The position numbers were made by a program, and so were the translations under genes. DNA of 64,000 bases, from NCBI GenBank assembly GCA_030538255.1, contig JAUNUI010000017.1:1-64000 (forward strand), read 5' to 3'. Position 1 is the stretch's first letter. Each line of letters starts with the position of its first letter. Below the pieces are notes generated by a model. It was not told where the DNA came from. It did no database searches and saw only the letters and a program-made list of their open reading frames with translations. This DNA comes from Pelistega sp. (GTDB taxonomy: Bacteria > Pseudomonadota > Gammaproteobacteria > Burkholderiales > Burkholderiaceae_B). Below, in pieces: positions 56,129-64,000 of the stretch.

Positions 56129-56727
56129 GGTGTTTTCTCTTTGTTTACATTAAGGTCTTCAGGAGATATCTTCAAATCGGTATTGGAATATACTTCTAAG
56201 AGGCGAGTGGCATTATTGTAGTTCATTCCGCGGCCTTTCATGCGAGATTTGCCTTGCACGACGTCAGCTGGTTTATCAGTGGTAATGATATCCTCTTGTG
56301 GGTAGATTATTAGCTCTTCACTTTTTACATCGAGTTGTGACTCTTCCTCGGTAGGAAAGCGGTAGAGATGCGCATTACCACGCATAATCACCTTAGCATT
56401 ATTGTCGAGCATAATGGCTAAATCTGCGCTACCTGTGGTACGAGGATTGCCAGGATGTTGGCCAATCATATGTGCATTATCGACTTCGTAGGAGTCATCA
56501 TCAGGGTAGTGACGTAAGCGTTCACCCTCAAGCCGATTAATCGCATTGCCTTTCTCATCAGAGCTAAACATGACAAAGTGCCCCATCCATGCGTCAGGTT
56601 CATGGGTGATCTTGGCGGGTGGGTCAATAGGCACAGCACGCTGCGCATAGTCAGCCGCCCACCAGGTGGTCAACACCAAGCCAAGCAAGAGGAAGAGGGC
56701 AATAAATGCGGGTAAACGCTCTTTCAT
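56125..56727 (-). CDS. lptC: LPS export inner-membrane component LptC
   Basis: 200 residues with one N-terminal transmembrane helix (AFIALFLLLGLVLTTWW) and a periplasmic jellyroll typical of LptC: DEKGNAINRLEGERLRHYPDDDSYEV, VIMRGNAHLYR, SRMKGRGMNYNNATRLLEV. Receives LPS from LptFG. Sits between kdsC and lptA. Confidence 0.93.
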   Translation of the reverse strand: MKERLPAFIALFLLLGLVLTTWWAADYAQRAVPIDPPAKITHEPDAWMGHFVMFSSDEKGNAINRLEGERLRHYPDDDSYEVDNAHMIGQHPGNPRTTGSADLAIMLDNNAKVIMRGNAHLYRFPTEEESQLDVKSEELIIYPQEDIITTDKPADVVQGKSRMKGRGMNYNNATRLLEVYSNTDLKISPEDLNVNKEKTP

Positions 56728-56746
56728 GAATACGGCTAACCTTGTT

Positions 56747-57340
56747 TTATTGAATCGCTTCGCTAGTGACTAGGCGGCTACCTTGTAAAAAGTGACCGAG
56801 TAGGCCTTGCGCCGCCAGTATGACATCACAAAACTCACGTGCTGCACCATAGCCACCTTCTTTGCTTGTGACCCAATGTGCGGCTTGAAGTACATAGGCG
56901 GGTGCACTTGGCACGCTCGCCGCAAAGCCAACTTTCTGCATAGCGAGCAAATCAATAATATCATCACCGATATAGGCAATTTGCTCTAAATTTAAACTAT
57001 GTTCGGCGCATAAGTTAAGTAAGAGTTGGCTCTTGTCGCGCGCATCTTGATAGACTAAGCCAATACCAAGTTCTGCGGCACGACGTGAAACAATAGGACC
57101 ACTGCGGCCGGTAATTAAAGCCACCAAGATGCCACTTTGCTGGAGCATCTTTAAGCCATGTCCATCGAGTGAGTTAAAGCGCTTTAATTGTTCACCATTC
57201 TCGCCAAATAAGAGACTGCCATCGGTTAAAACACCATCAACGTCAAAAGCTACTAAGCGTACGCCCTGTGCGCGTTGACGAACTGAATCTGGGATTTTGG
57301 CGAGAATTAAGGACTCGGCAGGATGCGGTATTTTTGTCAT
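56747..57340 (-). CDS. kdsC: 3-deoxy-D-manno-octulosonate 8-phosphate phosphatase
   Basis: Kdo pathway HAD phosphatase (C0 type). 197 residues. Motifs: LVAFDVDGVLTDGSLLF, VALITGRSG, and YIGDDIIDLLAMQKVGFAASVP. Adjacent to kdsD, the arabinose-5-phosphate isomerase making the Kdo precursor. 16 bp separates it from kdsD. Confidence 0.95.
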   Translation of the reverse strand: MTKIPHPAESLILAKIPDSVRQRAQGVRLVAFDVDGVLTDGSLLFGENGEQLKRFNSLDGHGLKMLQQSGILVALITGRSGPIVSRRAAELGIGLVYQDARDKSQLLLNLCAEHSLNLEQIAYIGDDIIDLLAMQKVGFAASVPSAPAYVLQAAHWVTSKEGGYGAAREFCDVILAAQGLLGHFLQGSRLVTSEAIQ

Positions 57341-57356
57341 AGAACAGCCTTGGGGA

Positions 57357-58334
57357 TTAAATCACTTTCGCGGTCATCAGGTCATGCATATGCAGAGCAC
57401 CGACTAAACGACCTTCAGAATCAGTCACAAGAATATGACTAAGTTTATTGTTTTCCATCTCGCTTGCGGCGGTAACGGCTAGTGCATCAAGATGAATACT
57501 TTTAGGATGTAAGCTCATCACTTCACCAATCTTAAAGTGGCGTACATCACCATGTTGTAAAATTAAGCGACGTAGATCACCATCCGTAAAGATACCGATG
57601 GGCTGATTATCGTCGTTAACAATCGTCACCATGCCCATACGCTTATGCGACATTTCAGCGAGTGCCTCGGGCAAGCCGAGTTGCTCGCAGACAATCGGAA
57701 GTTCTTCACCCTTGCGCATCACATCATGAACATGGGTCAGCAAGCGACGACCTAAAGCGCCACCTGGGTGCGACCGAGCAAAGTCAGAGGCACCAAAATT
57801 ACGCGCCTCTAGGCATGCCACGGCCAGTGCATCGCCGAGCGCTAAGGCGACGGTCGTGCTCGTTGTCGGGGCTAAACCTAAGGGGCATGCCTCTTTCTCA
57901 ATACTACCATCGAGGAATACATCACTCAGCTTGGCTAAGTCAGAATCACGAAAACCGCAGATGCAGATAATTTTCGTGCCCAGACGCTTGATCACGGGCA
58001 GTACTGTTGATAATTCAATAGATTGGCCGGAGTAAGAGATTGCTAAAACAATATCTTGTGCTGTCACCATTCCTAAGTCGCCATGCACGGCCTCAGCCGA
58101 GTGTACGAAGAAAGAGGGCGATCCCGTTGAGGCCAGTGTGGCGGAAATCTTCTTGCCAATATGGCCGGATTTACCAATGCCCATCACAACCACGCGCCCA
58201 GGGCATGCCAATAAGAGATCAACAGCTTGCTCAAACTCGTGCCCAAGTCGATTGGCCACAGTTTCAAGCGCTGTCGCCTCAGCACGAATGGTGCGTTGAC
58301 CAGCTAATAGGGAGGTAGAGTGTGTTTCTGTCAT
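57357..58334 (-). CDS. kdsD: D-arabinose 5-phosphate isomerase (KpsF/GutQ/KdsD family)
   Basis: Makes arabinose-5-P from ribulose-5-P for Kdo. 325 residues: an SIS domain with VVVMGIGKSGHIGKKISATLASTGSPSFF-type motif (shorter pieces: GIGKSGHIGKKI, STGSPSFFVHSAEAVHGDLG), SYSGQSIEL, and two CBS domains from about 205 onward. First gene of the kds-lpt block; divergent from apt. Confidence 0.94.
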   Translation of the reverse strand: MTETHSTSLLAGQRTIRAEATALETVANRLGHEFEQAVDLLLACPGRVVVMGIGKSGHIGKKISATLASTGSPSFFVHSAEAVHGDLGMVTAQDIVLAISYSGQSIELSTVLPVIKRLGTKIICICGFRDSDLAKLSDVFLDGSIEKEACPLGLAPTTSTTVALALGDALAVACLEARNFGASDFARSHPGGALGRRLLTHVHDVMRKGEELPIVCEQLGLPEALAEMSHKRMGMVTIVNDDNQPIGIFTDGDLRRLILQHGDVRHFKIGEVMSLHPKSIHLDALAVTAASEMENNKLSHILVTDSEGRLVGALHMHDLMTAKVI

Positions 58335-58520
58335 GCGCTTATTTTAATCGCAAAGCCAATACAATAAGACAGTATAGTAACGCATCTTTTAAAAAAGTCC
58401 TTACAGAATGTATCTTGGCCGTGACTTATTGTAAACTTAGCGTGGGTCCTTGATGACTCAGTACTCTTTCGGCACTTACTCCTCTCTTAGCGCGCAAACT
58501 TATTTCTAAGGAAAAACCTC

Positions 58521-59057
58521 ATGCATTATGATCCGGTTGACTTCGTTCGTTCGTCGATACGTTCAATTCCAGACTGGCCAAAACCAGGTGTAATGTTCCG
58601 CGATATCACTCCCGTGTTGCAGGATCCGCGCTGTTTTCGCGCTTTGATTGATATTTTTGTTTACCGTTATATGCGTACTCGTTTAGATTTAGTAGCCGGA
58701 GTTGATGCACGTGGCTTTATCTTGGGTAGTGTGATTGCCTATGAGTTGAATTTGGGCTTTGTGCCGATTCGCAAGAAAGGTAAATTACCCTACCAAACCG
58801 TGGGTGAAGACTATGATTTAGAGTATGGTCAAGCGTCAGTTGAGATTCATACCGATGCCGTCAAGCCTGGCCAGCGCGTACTCTTGGTGGATGATCTGAT
58901 TGCCACAGGCGGCACCTTGCTCGCAGCGAGCCGCTTACTTCATCGTCTTGGTGCGAATGTGGTTGAGGCCACGGCGATTATTGATTTACCCGAGCTAGGT
59001 GGCTCCAAGCTGGTGCGTGATAGCGGCCTACCCGTATTTAGCTTATTTGAGTTCTAA
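58521..59057 (+). CDS. apt: Adenine phosphoribosyltransferase
   Basis: Purine salvage: adenine + PRPP to AMP. 178 residues. Opening [44 protein letters not shown] and the PRPP loop [17 protein letters not shown]. Good RBS AAGGAAAAA. It also removes the adenine produced by SAM metabolism. Terminator follows. Confidence 0.96.
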   Translation: MHYDPVDFVRSSIRSIPDWPKPGVMFRDITPVLQDPRCFRALIDIFVYRYMRTRLDLVAGVDARGFILGSVIAYELNLGFVPIRKKGKLPYQTVGEDYDLEYGQASVEIHTDAVKPGQRVLLVDDLIATGGTLLAASRLLHRLGANVVEATAIIDLPELGGSKLVRDSGLPVFSLFEF

Positions 59058-59121
59058 GCTGATACAGCGTGCTACTCAGAGATAGGAAAATCATCTCACT
59101 CAAGTGTCAGCACTTAAGCTA

Positions 59122-59158
59122 AAAAAGCCTGAAACGCTATCTCTGTTTCAGGCTTTTT
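59122..59158. terminator. Bidirectional terminator between apt and ilvA
   Basis: AAAAAGCCTGAAAC (59122-59135) pairs with GTTTCAGGCTTTTT (59145-59158), 9-nt loop. Works for apt on the plus strand and for ilvA on the minus strand. Confidence 0.9.
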
Positions 59159-59220
59159 GCTGCACGACTTATAGATAAGAAATACGTAGCAGTTTTTTTG
59201 CTAGGAAAGTCTTATAAGAA

Positions 59221-59353
59221 ATAAGAACAAGCGATAAGCAGGGCATCTCAAGAGGCTTCTCTCAAGAGGAATCTCTCAAGATGCTTCTCTCAAAATGCTT
59301 ATCGCTGCAAATTTATCTCAGAACCAGTTTATAAGAACAAGCGATAAGCAGGG
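59221..59353. repeat. 23-bp direct repeat copying the ilvA 3' end
   Basis: A 23-nt unit starting ataagaacaagcgata is present at 59221-59243 and 59331-59353 without mismatch (offset 110). The second copy is the end of ilvA (last codons YRLFL and most of its stop). Between them are about four copies of a tctctcaaga-like motif. Confidence 0.85.
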
Positions 59354-60837
59354 TTATCGGTCTCGTTAACATAAGGATAACCCACATGTTCAAGAAACTC
59401 TTTAAACAATTTCTTATCGCTTGGTGGCACTTGAATGCCCACGAGGACACGGCCGAAATCCGCACCCATATTACGATAATGAAATAGACTGATATTCCAC
59501 TCGGGGTTCATGGCATTTAAAAAACGCGAAAGCGCGCCAGGACGCTCCGGGAACTCGAAGCGATACAGTACCTCATTAACCGCCAAGTTTGAATGACCAC
59601 CGACCATATAACGTAAGTGGGTCTTGGCTAAGTCATCATCGGATAAGTCATGCACCGTAAATTTTTTACGTTCAAGTTGGTGAATAAATTTCTCTTTCTC
59701 TGCTAGGTTGCTAATTTGTACACCAACAAAGACATGAGCAATTTCTGGATCTGATATACGATAATTGAACTCAGTCACATTGCGATTGCCAACAGCCGCA
59801 CATAGGTGCTTAAAGCTGCCTTTGACTTCAGGTAGGGTGACTGAAATTACCGCTTCCTTGTTTTCCCCCACATCGGCACGCTCTGAGACAAAGCGCAGGC
59901 GGTCAAAGTTCATATTGGCGCCTGAGGTAATCGCGACGACATTTTTCCCCTTAAGCTCGTGCTGTGCAAGATATTTCTTGGCCCCTGCTAAGGAAAGCGC
60001 ACCAGCTGGCTCTAAGATATGACGTGTGTCTTGGAATACATCTTTAATGGCGGCGCAGACTTCGTCCGTATTCACGGTAATATAATCATCGACATATTCT
60101 TTGCACAGGCGGAAGGTCTCAAGGCCGACTTGCTTGACCGCCGTGCCGTCGGAGAATAGACCGACATCATTAAGATTAATACGGCGATTCGCTTGTACGC
60201 TGCGAATCATAGCGCAAGAGTCTTCGGTCTGCACGCCGATAACTTTAATCTCAGGGGCAAGTGCCTTGATATACGCGGCGACTCCTGCAATCAAGCCACC
60301 ACCACCGATTTGACAGAAGATATAGTCAGGTTTCTGTGGTGCTTGACGTAGAATTTCCATGGCGATAGTGCCTTGCCCAGCGATCACATCGGGATCGTCG
60401 AAGGGATGCACGAAGGTCAGTTGCTGCTCTTTCTGTAGGGTGACAGAGTGCTCGTAGGCATCGGAATAACTGTCGCCTGCTAAGACCACTTCACCGCCCA
60501 TGCGTTTGACCGCATCAATCTTCACTTGTGGGGTTGAGGTGGGCATCACAATCACCGCACGACAACCGAGTTTCTTTGCGGAATACGCCACGCCTTGTGC
60601 ATGATTCCCCGCTGAGGCCGCAATCACACCACGCTTAAGCTCTTCGCTGCTTAAATTAGCCATGCGGTTATAAGCGCCGCGAATCTTAAAACTAAATACG
60701 GGCTGAGAGTCTTCACGCTTGAGGAATATCGTATTATTGCTGCGAGCGGAGAGGAGCTTAGCGAGGTCTAGAGGTGTTTCATGGGCAACCTCGTAGACTT
60801 TTGACGTAAGAATGCGTTTTAAATAGGCAGTAGGCAT
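59329..60837 (-). CDS. ilvA: Threonine ammonia-lyase, biosynthetic (IlvA)
   Basis: PLP enzyme giving 2-oxobutanoate for isoleucine. About 502 residues from ATG 60837 (MPTAYLKRILTSKVYEVA); an upstream in-frame ATG at 60939 would add 34 residues that do not look conserved. PLP Lys in SFKIRGAYNRM; AASAGNHAQGVAYSA; glycine-rich IGGGGLIAGVAAYIK. Two C-terminal ACT-like regulatory domains from about residue 325 indicate isoleucine feedback. Confidence 0.95.
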   Translation of the reverse strand: MPTAYLKRILTSKVYEVAHETPLDLAKLLSARSNNTIFLKREDSQPVFSFKIRGAYNRMANLSSEELKRGVIAASAGNHAQGVAYSAKKLGCRAVIVMPTSTPQVKIDAVKRMGGEVVLAGDSYSDAYEHSVTLQKEQQLTFVHPFDDPDVIAGQGTIAMEILRQAPQKPDYIFCQIGGGGLIAGVAAYIKALAPEIKVIGVQTEDSCAMIRSVQANRRINLNDVGLFSDGTAVKQVGLETFRLCKEYVDDYITVNTDEVCAAIKDVFQDTRHILEPAGALSLAGAKKYLAQHELKGKNVVAITSGANMNFDRLRFVSERADVGENKEAVISVTLPEVKGSFKHLCAAVGNRNVTEFNYRISDPEIAHVFVGVQISNLAEKEKFIHQLERKKFTVHDLSDDDLAKTHLRYMVGGHSNLAVNEVLYRFEFPERPGALSRFLNAMNPEWNISLFHYRNMGADFGRVLVGIQVPPSDKKLFKEFLEHVGYPYVNETDNPAYRLFL

Positions 60838-61207
60838 AATATAGTGGCGCTGTGCGAAAAAAAGAAAATTGGGTAAAAAGTCGGCGCACGTTGAGAAAAT
60901 TGGCGCAAGCAGACAAAAACAAACTTTAAAAAAGGCCAATAAATAGCTTAACGAAAGCTAATACTTAGCTTAAAAAAACCGATACTTAGCTTAAAGAAAA
61001 CCGATAAACAGCTTAAAAAACCAATAAATAGTCTTGGTGAAGCTGTAAAAAAGACAAAGAATTTTAAAATACTATCACCTTTTGCGGCACTGCGATAAAA
61101 AAACGCAACATTTTCCAATACTTGGCTTTACAATACTAATATTCGAAGTCATGCAATATGACGCCTCACGGATTTCCATTTACGTACATCCCTTACGCAT
61201 TAGTCTT
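60838..61207. other. 370-bp gap upstream of ilvA and the FAD oxidoreductase
   Basis: AT-rich, with repeated aagcttaaaaaaacc-like units (60950-61030). Promoters of both divergent genes must lie here. No leader peptide with Ile/Leu/Val codon runs was noticed. Confidence 0.5.
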
Positions 61208-64000
61208 ATGAATCAACCAGTCAATCCCGAAGCCTTTGCCCAAGCTCAGCAAATGGAGCAACCCCGCTTACGCGAAATTCCTTATAACTACACCTCGCTC
61301 TCTGATAAAGAGGTGGTACAGCGCTTGCTTGGTGAGGAAGCCTGGACCATGCTCAATCAATTACGTGGTGTACGTCGTACAGGTCGCTCAGCACGGATGC
61401 TGTATGAGGTCTTAGGGGATATTTGGGTGGTGCGTCGTAACCCGTACCTACAAGACGACTTGGTGCAAGACCCGAAGCGTCAACAGCAATTAATTGATGC
61501 GCTATATCACCGCTTGAATGATATTGATAAGCGCCGTGATATTGGCTCACCGAATGACAGTAAAGTTCAAGCCTTGTTGCGTGCAGCACACCGCGCTGTG
61601 ATTGAGTTTGAGGCAAGCTTTGAGCATACGCGTCTGTTGCGTCGAGAAATTACTAAGCGCATGCAAGACTTAACCCGTGCCGATAATATTAAATTTGATG
61701 GCCTCTCACGGGTCTCGCATGTGACTGACGCGACTGACTGGCGTGTCGAGTATCCTTTTGTCGTCCTAACACCGGATTCCGAGGCGGAGATGGCCGCCTT
61801 AGTGCGTGCCTGTATTGAATTAAAACTCACGATTGTGCCACGTGGTGGTGGTACTGGCTATACCGGGGGCGCGATTCCGCTAAGCTGGCGTTCAGTGGTG
61901 ATTAATACCGAGAAGTTGGACCAGATTGGTGCTGTAGAGCAGACCTATCTGCCTGGTGTGGAACAAGCTGTTAGTACGATTTTAACTGGCGCGGGTGTGG
62001 TGACAAAGCGCGTTGCTGAAGCTGCTGAGGCTGCTGGTTTAGTCTTTGCGGTCGATCCAACCTCCGCCGAAGCCTCCTGTATTGGCGGTAATGTGGCCGT
62101 GAATGCGGGTGGGAAAAAGGCGGTGCTATGGGGCACAGCCTTGGATAATCTCGCCTGGTGGCGTATGGTTGACCCAGAAGGCAATTGGTTAGAAGTGACG
62201 CGCCTAGAGCATAATCTGGGTAAGATCCATGATGCGGAGAAAGTTACTTTCGAAGTCAAATGGTACGACGGCCGCTTTGAGCCAGGTAAGCAAGAATTAC
62301 GCCGTAAGCTGATTGAGGTTAAGGGTAGCACCTTCCGTAAAGTCGGTTTGGGTAAGGATGTGACTGATAAGTTTTTGGCTGGTTTACCAGGCGTGCAGAA
62401 AGAAGGCTGTGATGGCTTGATTACATCGGCGCGTTGGATTCTACACCGCATGCCGAAATACACCCGTACCGTGTGTTTGGAATTCTTTGGCCAAGCGCGT
62501 GAAGCGGTGCCGTCCATTGTTGAAATTAAAGATTACTTAGACACCGAAGGTAAGGCGCAAGGTGCTATCCTAGCGGGTCTTGAACACTTAGATGAGCGCT
62601 ATCTACGCGCCGTCGGCTACTCAACCAAGAGTAAGCGTGAAGACTTCCCGAAGATGGCCTTATTTGGCGATATCGTCGGTGATGATGAGGAAGCCGTTGC
62701 GCGTGCGACCAGTGAGGTGGTGCGCTTAGCGAATGCGCGTAGTGGTGAGGGCTTTATTGCGGTCTCACCTGAGGCTCGCAAGAAATTCTGGCTTGATCGC
62801 GCACGTACTGCGGCGATTGCTCGCCACACCAATGCCTTTAAAATTAATGAAGACGTGGTGATTCCTCTAGATCGTATGGGTGAATATACGGACCAGATTG
62901 AACGTATCAATATTGAACTTTCAACTGAAAATAAGATCAAGTTAATTGATGAGCTAGATGCCTTCCTTGATACCGAGTTGCCTATCTATAAGACCATGGA
63001 TGCGCTAGATGAGGAGCTAACGCGTGAAGAAGTCGTGGGCTCTCGCATTCGTAGTGCGCGTGAAGTTTTACAGAGCGCTCGTGCTCGCTGGGCATGGTTA
63101 TTAGCGCACTTAGATGAGCGCTTAGACCAAAGTCTAGTTACGCTGAATGAGTTAGGCTTGAATCATCTGCAAGAGGCTTTCGAACAGCGCTTAGCGAAGC
63201 AGGCCGATGCAAAGATTTTAGATGTGATGCAAGACCGTACGATTCGCGTCTCTTGGAAAACTGAAGTATTACGTAAGATGGAAAGCATCTTCTCAGGTGC
63301 AGACCGTGCCGCGGTCTTGACTGAGATGCAGAAGATACACGATAAAGTGCTGAAGAGTCGCGTCTTCGTGGCTCTACATATGCATGCTGGTGATGGTAAT
63401 GTACACACCAATATCCCTGTTAACTCTGACGACTATGAGATGCTATTAACCGCGCATCGTGCGGTTGACCGCATTATGCAAATCGCCCGTGACTTGAATG
63501 GTGTGATTTCGGGTGAGCATGGTATCGGTCTCACCAAATTAGAGTTCTTGACTGAAGAAGAGTTAGCGCCTTTTGCCCAATACAAACAAGAAGTCGACCC
63601 GAATGGTGTGTTTAATATGGGTAAGCTGATGCAGGGCGCCGATTTACGTAATGCCTGGACCCCAAGCTTTAACTTACTCGGCCATGAATCCTTGATTCTT
63701 AAGCAAAGTGATATGGGCGCTATTTCAGAGTCTATTAAAGACTGTTTGCGTTGTGGTAAGTGTAAGCCTGTCTGTGCGACCCATGTACCACGTGCGAATT
63801 TACTGTATTCACCACGGAATAAGATTTTAGCTACCTCTTTACTGGTAGAAGCCTTCCTCTATGAAGAGCAAACTCGTCGCGGTGTAAGCTCCTTGCATTG
63901 GAAAGAGTTTGAGGATGTGGGTGAGCACTGTACCTTATGTCATAAGTGCTATACCCCTTGCCCTGTGGATATTGACTTCGGTGATGTATCGATGAATATG
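61208..64000 (+). CDS. Large FAD-linked/Fe-S oxidoreductase (DUF3683, D-lactate dehydrogenase-like), partial
   Basis: Open reading frame of 931 codons running off the window's right end. N-terminal DUF3683 domain (about 1-140) with [18 protein letters not shown]-binding PCMH domain from about 180, with [15 protein letters not shown] near 210; FAD-oxidase C-terminal domain including [14 protein letters not shown] and GEHGIGLTK. Two 4Fe-4S motifs begin at Cys846 (CxxCxxCxxxC) and Cys908 ([11 protein letters not shown]). Likely a membrane-associated 2-hydroxyacid (e.g. D-lactate) dehydrogenase; exact substrate unknown. Confidence 0.9.
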   Translation, partial: MNQPVNPEAFAQAQQMEQPRLREIPYNYTSLSDKEVVQRLLGEEAWTMLNQLRGVRRTGRSARMLYEVLGDIWVVRRNPYLQDDLVQDPKRQQQLIDALYHRLNDIDKRRDIGSPNDSKVQALLRAAHRAVIEFEASFEHTRLLRREITKRMQDLTRADNIKFDGLSRVSHVTDATDWRVEYPFVVLTPDSEAEMAALVRACIELKLTIVPRGGGTGYTGGAIPLSWRSVVINTEKLDQIGAVEQTYLPGVEQAVSTILTGAGVVTKRVAEAAEAAGLVFAVDPTSAEASCIGGNVAVNAGGKKAVLWGTALDNLAWWRMVDPEGNWLEVTRLEHNLGKIHDAEKVTFEVKWYDGRFEPGKQELRRKLIEVKGSTFRKVGLGKDVTDKFLAGLPGVQKEGCDGLITSARWILHRMPKYTRTVCLEFFGQAREAVPSIVEIKDYLDTEGKAQGAILAGLEHLDERYLRAVGYSTKSKREDFPKMALFGDIVGDDEEAVARATSEVVRLANARSGEGFIAVSPEARKKFWLDRARTAAIARHTNAFKINEDVVIPLDRMGEYTDQIERINIELSTENKIKLIDELDAFLDTELPIYKTMDALDEELTREEVVGSRIRSAREVLQSARARWAWLLAHLDERLDQSLVTLNELGLNHLQEAFEQRLAKQADAKILDVMQDRTIRVSWKTEVLRKMESIFSGADRAAVLTEMQKIHDKVLKSRVFVALHMHAGDGNVHTNIPVNSDDYEMLLTAHRAVDRIMQIARDLNGVISGEHGIGLTKLEFLTEEELAPFAQYKQEVDPNGVFNMGKLMQGADLRNAWTPSFNLLGHESLILKQSDMGAISESIKDCLRCGKCKPVCATHVPRANLLYSPRNKILATSLLVEAFLYEEQTRRGVSSLHWKEFEDVGEHCTLCHKCYTPCPVDIDFGDVSMNM

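Overview
The window reads as a chromosomal segment of a betaproteobacterium (order Burkholderiales, probably family Alcaligenaceae). The evidence is gene order: dapF-DUF484-xerC, lpxL opposite metK, rpe-gph-trpEGDC, kdsD-kdsC-lptC-lptA-lptB-hpf-ptsN-hprK-rapZ, and yraN-diaA-dolP opposite rsmI are typical of this group, and a Bug-type tripartite-tricarboxylate-transporter binding protein is present. GC content looks moderate (by eye, mid-40s percent). With a complete nitrous-oxide reductase cluster this resembles Oligella or a close relative; the genus is inference. I saw no phage, insertion sequence, CRISPR array, rRNA or tRNA gene.

Layout. 1-3.6 kb: zinc uptake (znuCBA) behind a perfect Zur-box palindrome, with two small unrecognised ORFs in front, one a 35-residue His-rich peptide. 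3.6-7.4 kb: dapF, DUF484, xerC, lpxL. 7.4-12 kb: the methionine/SAM cycle (metK, ahcY, metF) with two RNA switches: a SAM-II-like aptamer before metK and an SAH riboswitch before ahcY whose pseudoknot strand is also the 5' arm of an intrinsic terminator. 12-13 kb: two overlapping genes of unknown function behind a leader that can fold into a three-way junction. 13-18.3 kb: ygfA, slt, cca, midA. 18.3-28 kb: nosRZDFYL-apbE(nosX) for N2O respiration with a perfect FNR-type box. 28-31.3 kb: a RhlE-type helicase and a HIT protein. 31.3-37.2 kb (minus strand): rpe, gph, then a trp operon (EGDC) with a textbook leader peptide (three Trp codons) and attenuator. 37.4-44.5 kb: apaG, mltA, a UbiH-type hydroxylase, dsbC, an NrtR-like Nudix regulator, nadC with a strong promoter overlapped by a palindrome, and a Bug protein. 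44.6-49 kb (minus): nucleotidase-like HAD, argB, a TlpA-like redoxin, dolP, diaA, yraN. 49.3 kb to the end: rsmI, rlpA, rapZ, hprK, ptsN, hpf, lptBAC, kdsCD, apt, ilvA and the 5' part of a large FAD/Fe-S oxidoreductase that runs off the window.

Themes. (a) Several biosynthetic units are controlled by RNA: SAM-II, SAH, trp attenuation, and possibly the unknown 12-kb operon. (b) Many intergenic gaps carry short, imperfect direct duplications (14-44 nt), and several copy the last codons and stop of the neighbouring gene (DUF484, nrtR, argB, rsmI, ilvA). This recurrent pattern is the most unusual sequence-level feature. (c) Several conserved proteins carry species-specific low-complexity inserts (ZnuA, NosR, MidA, YraN, NosL, DolP). 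(d) rpoN, expected between lptB and hpf, is absent and that gap is filled with duplications.
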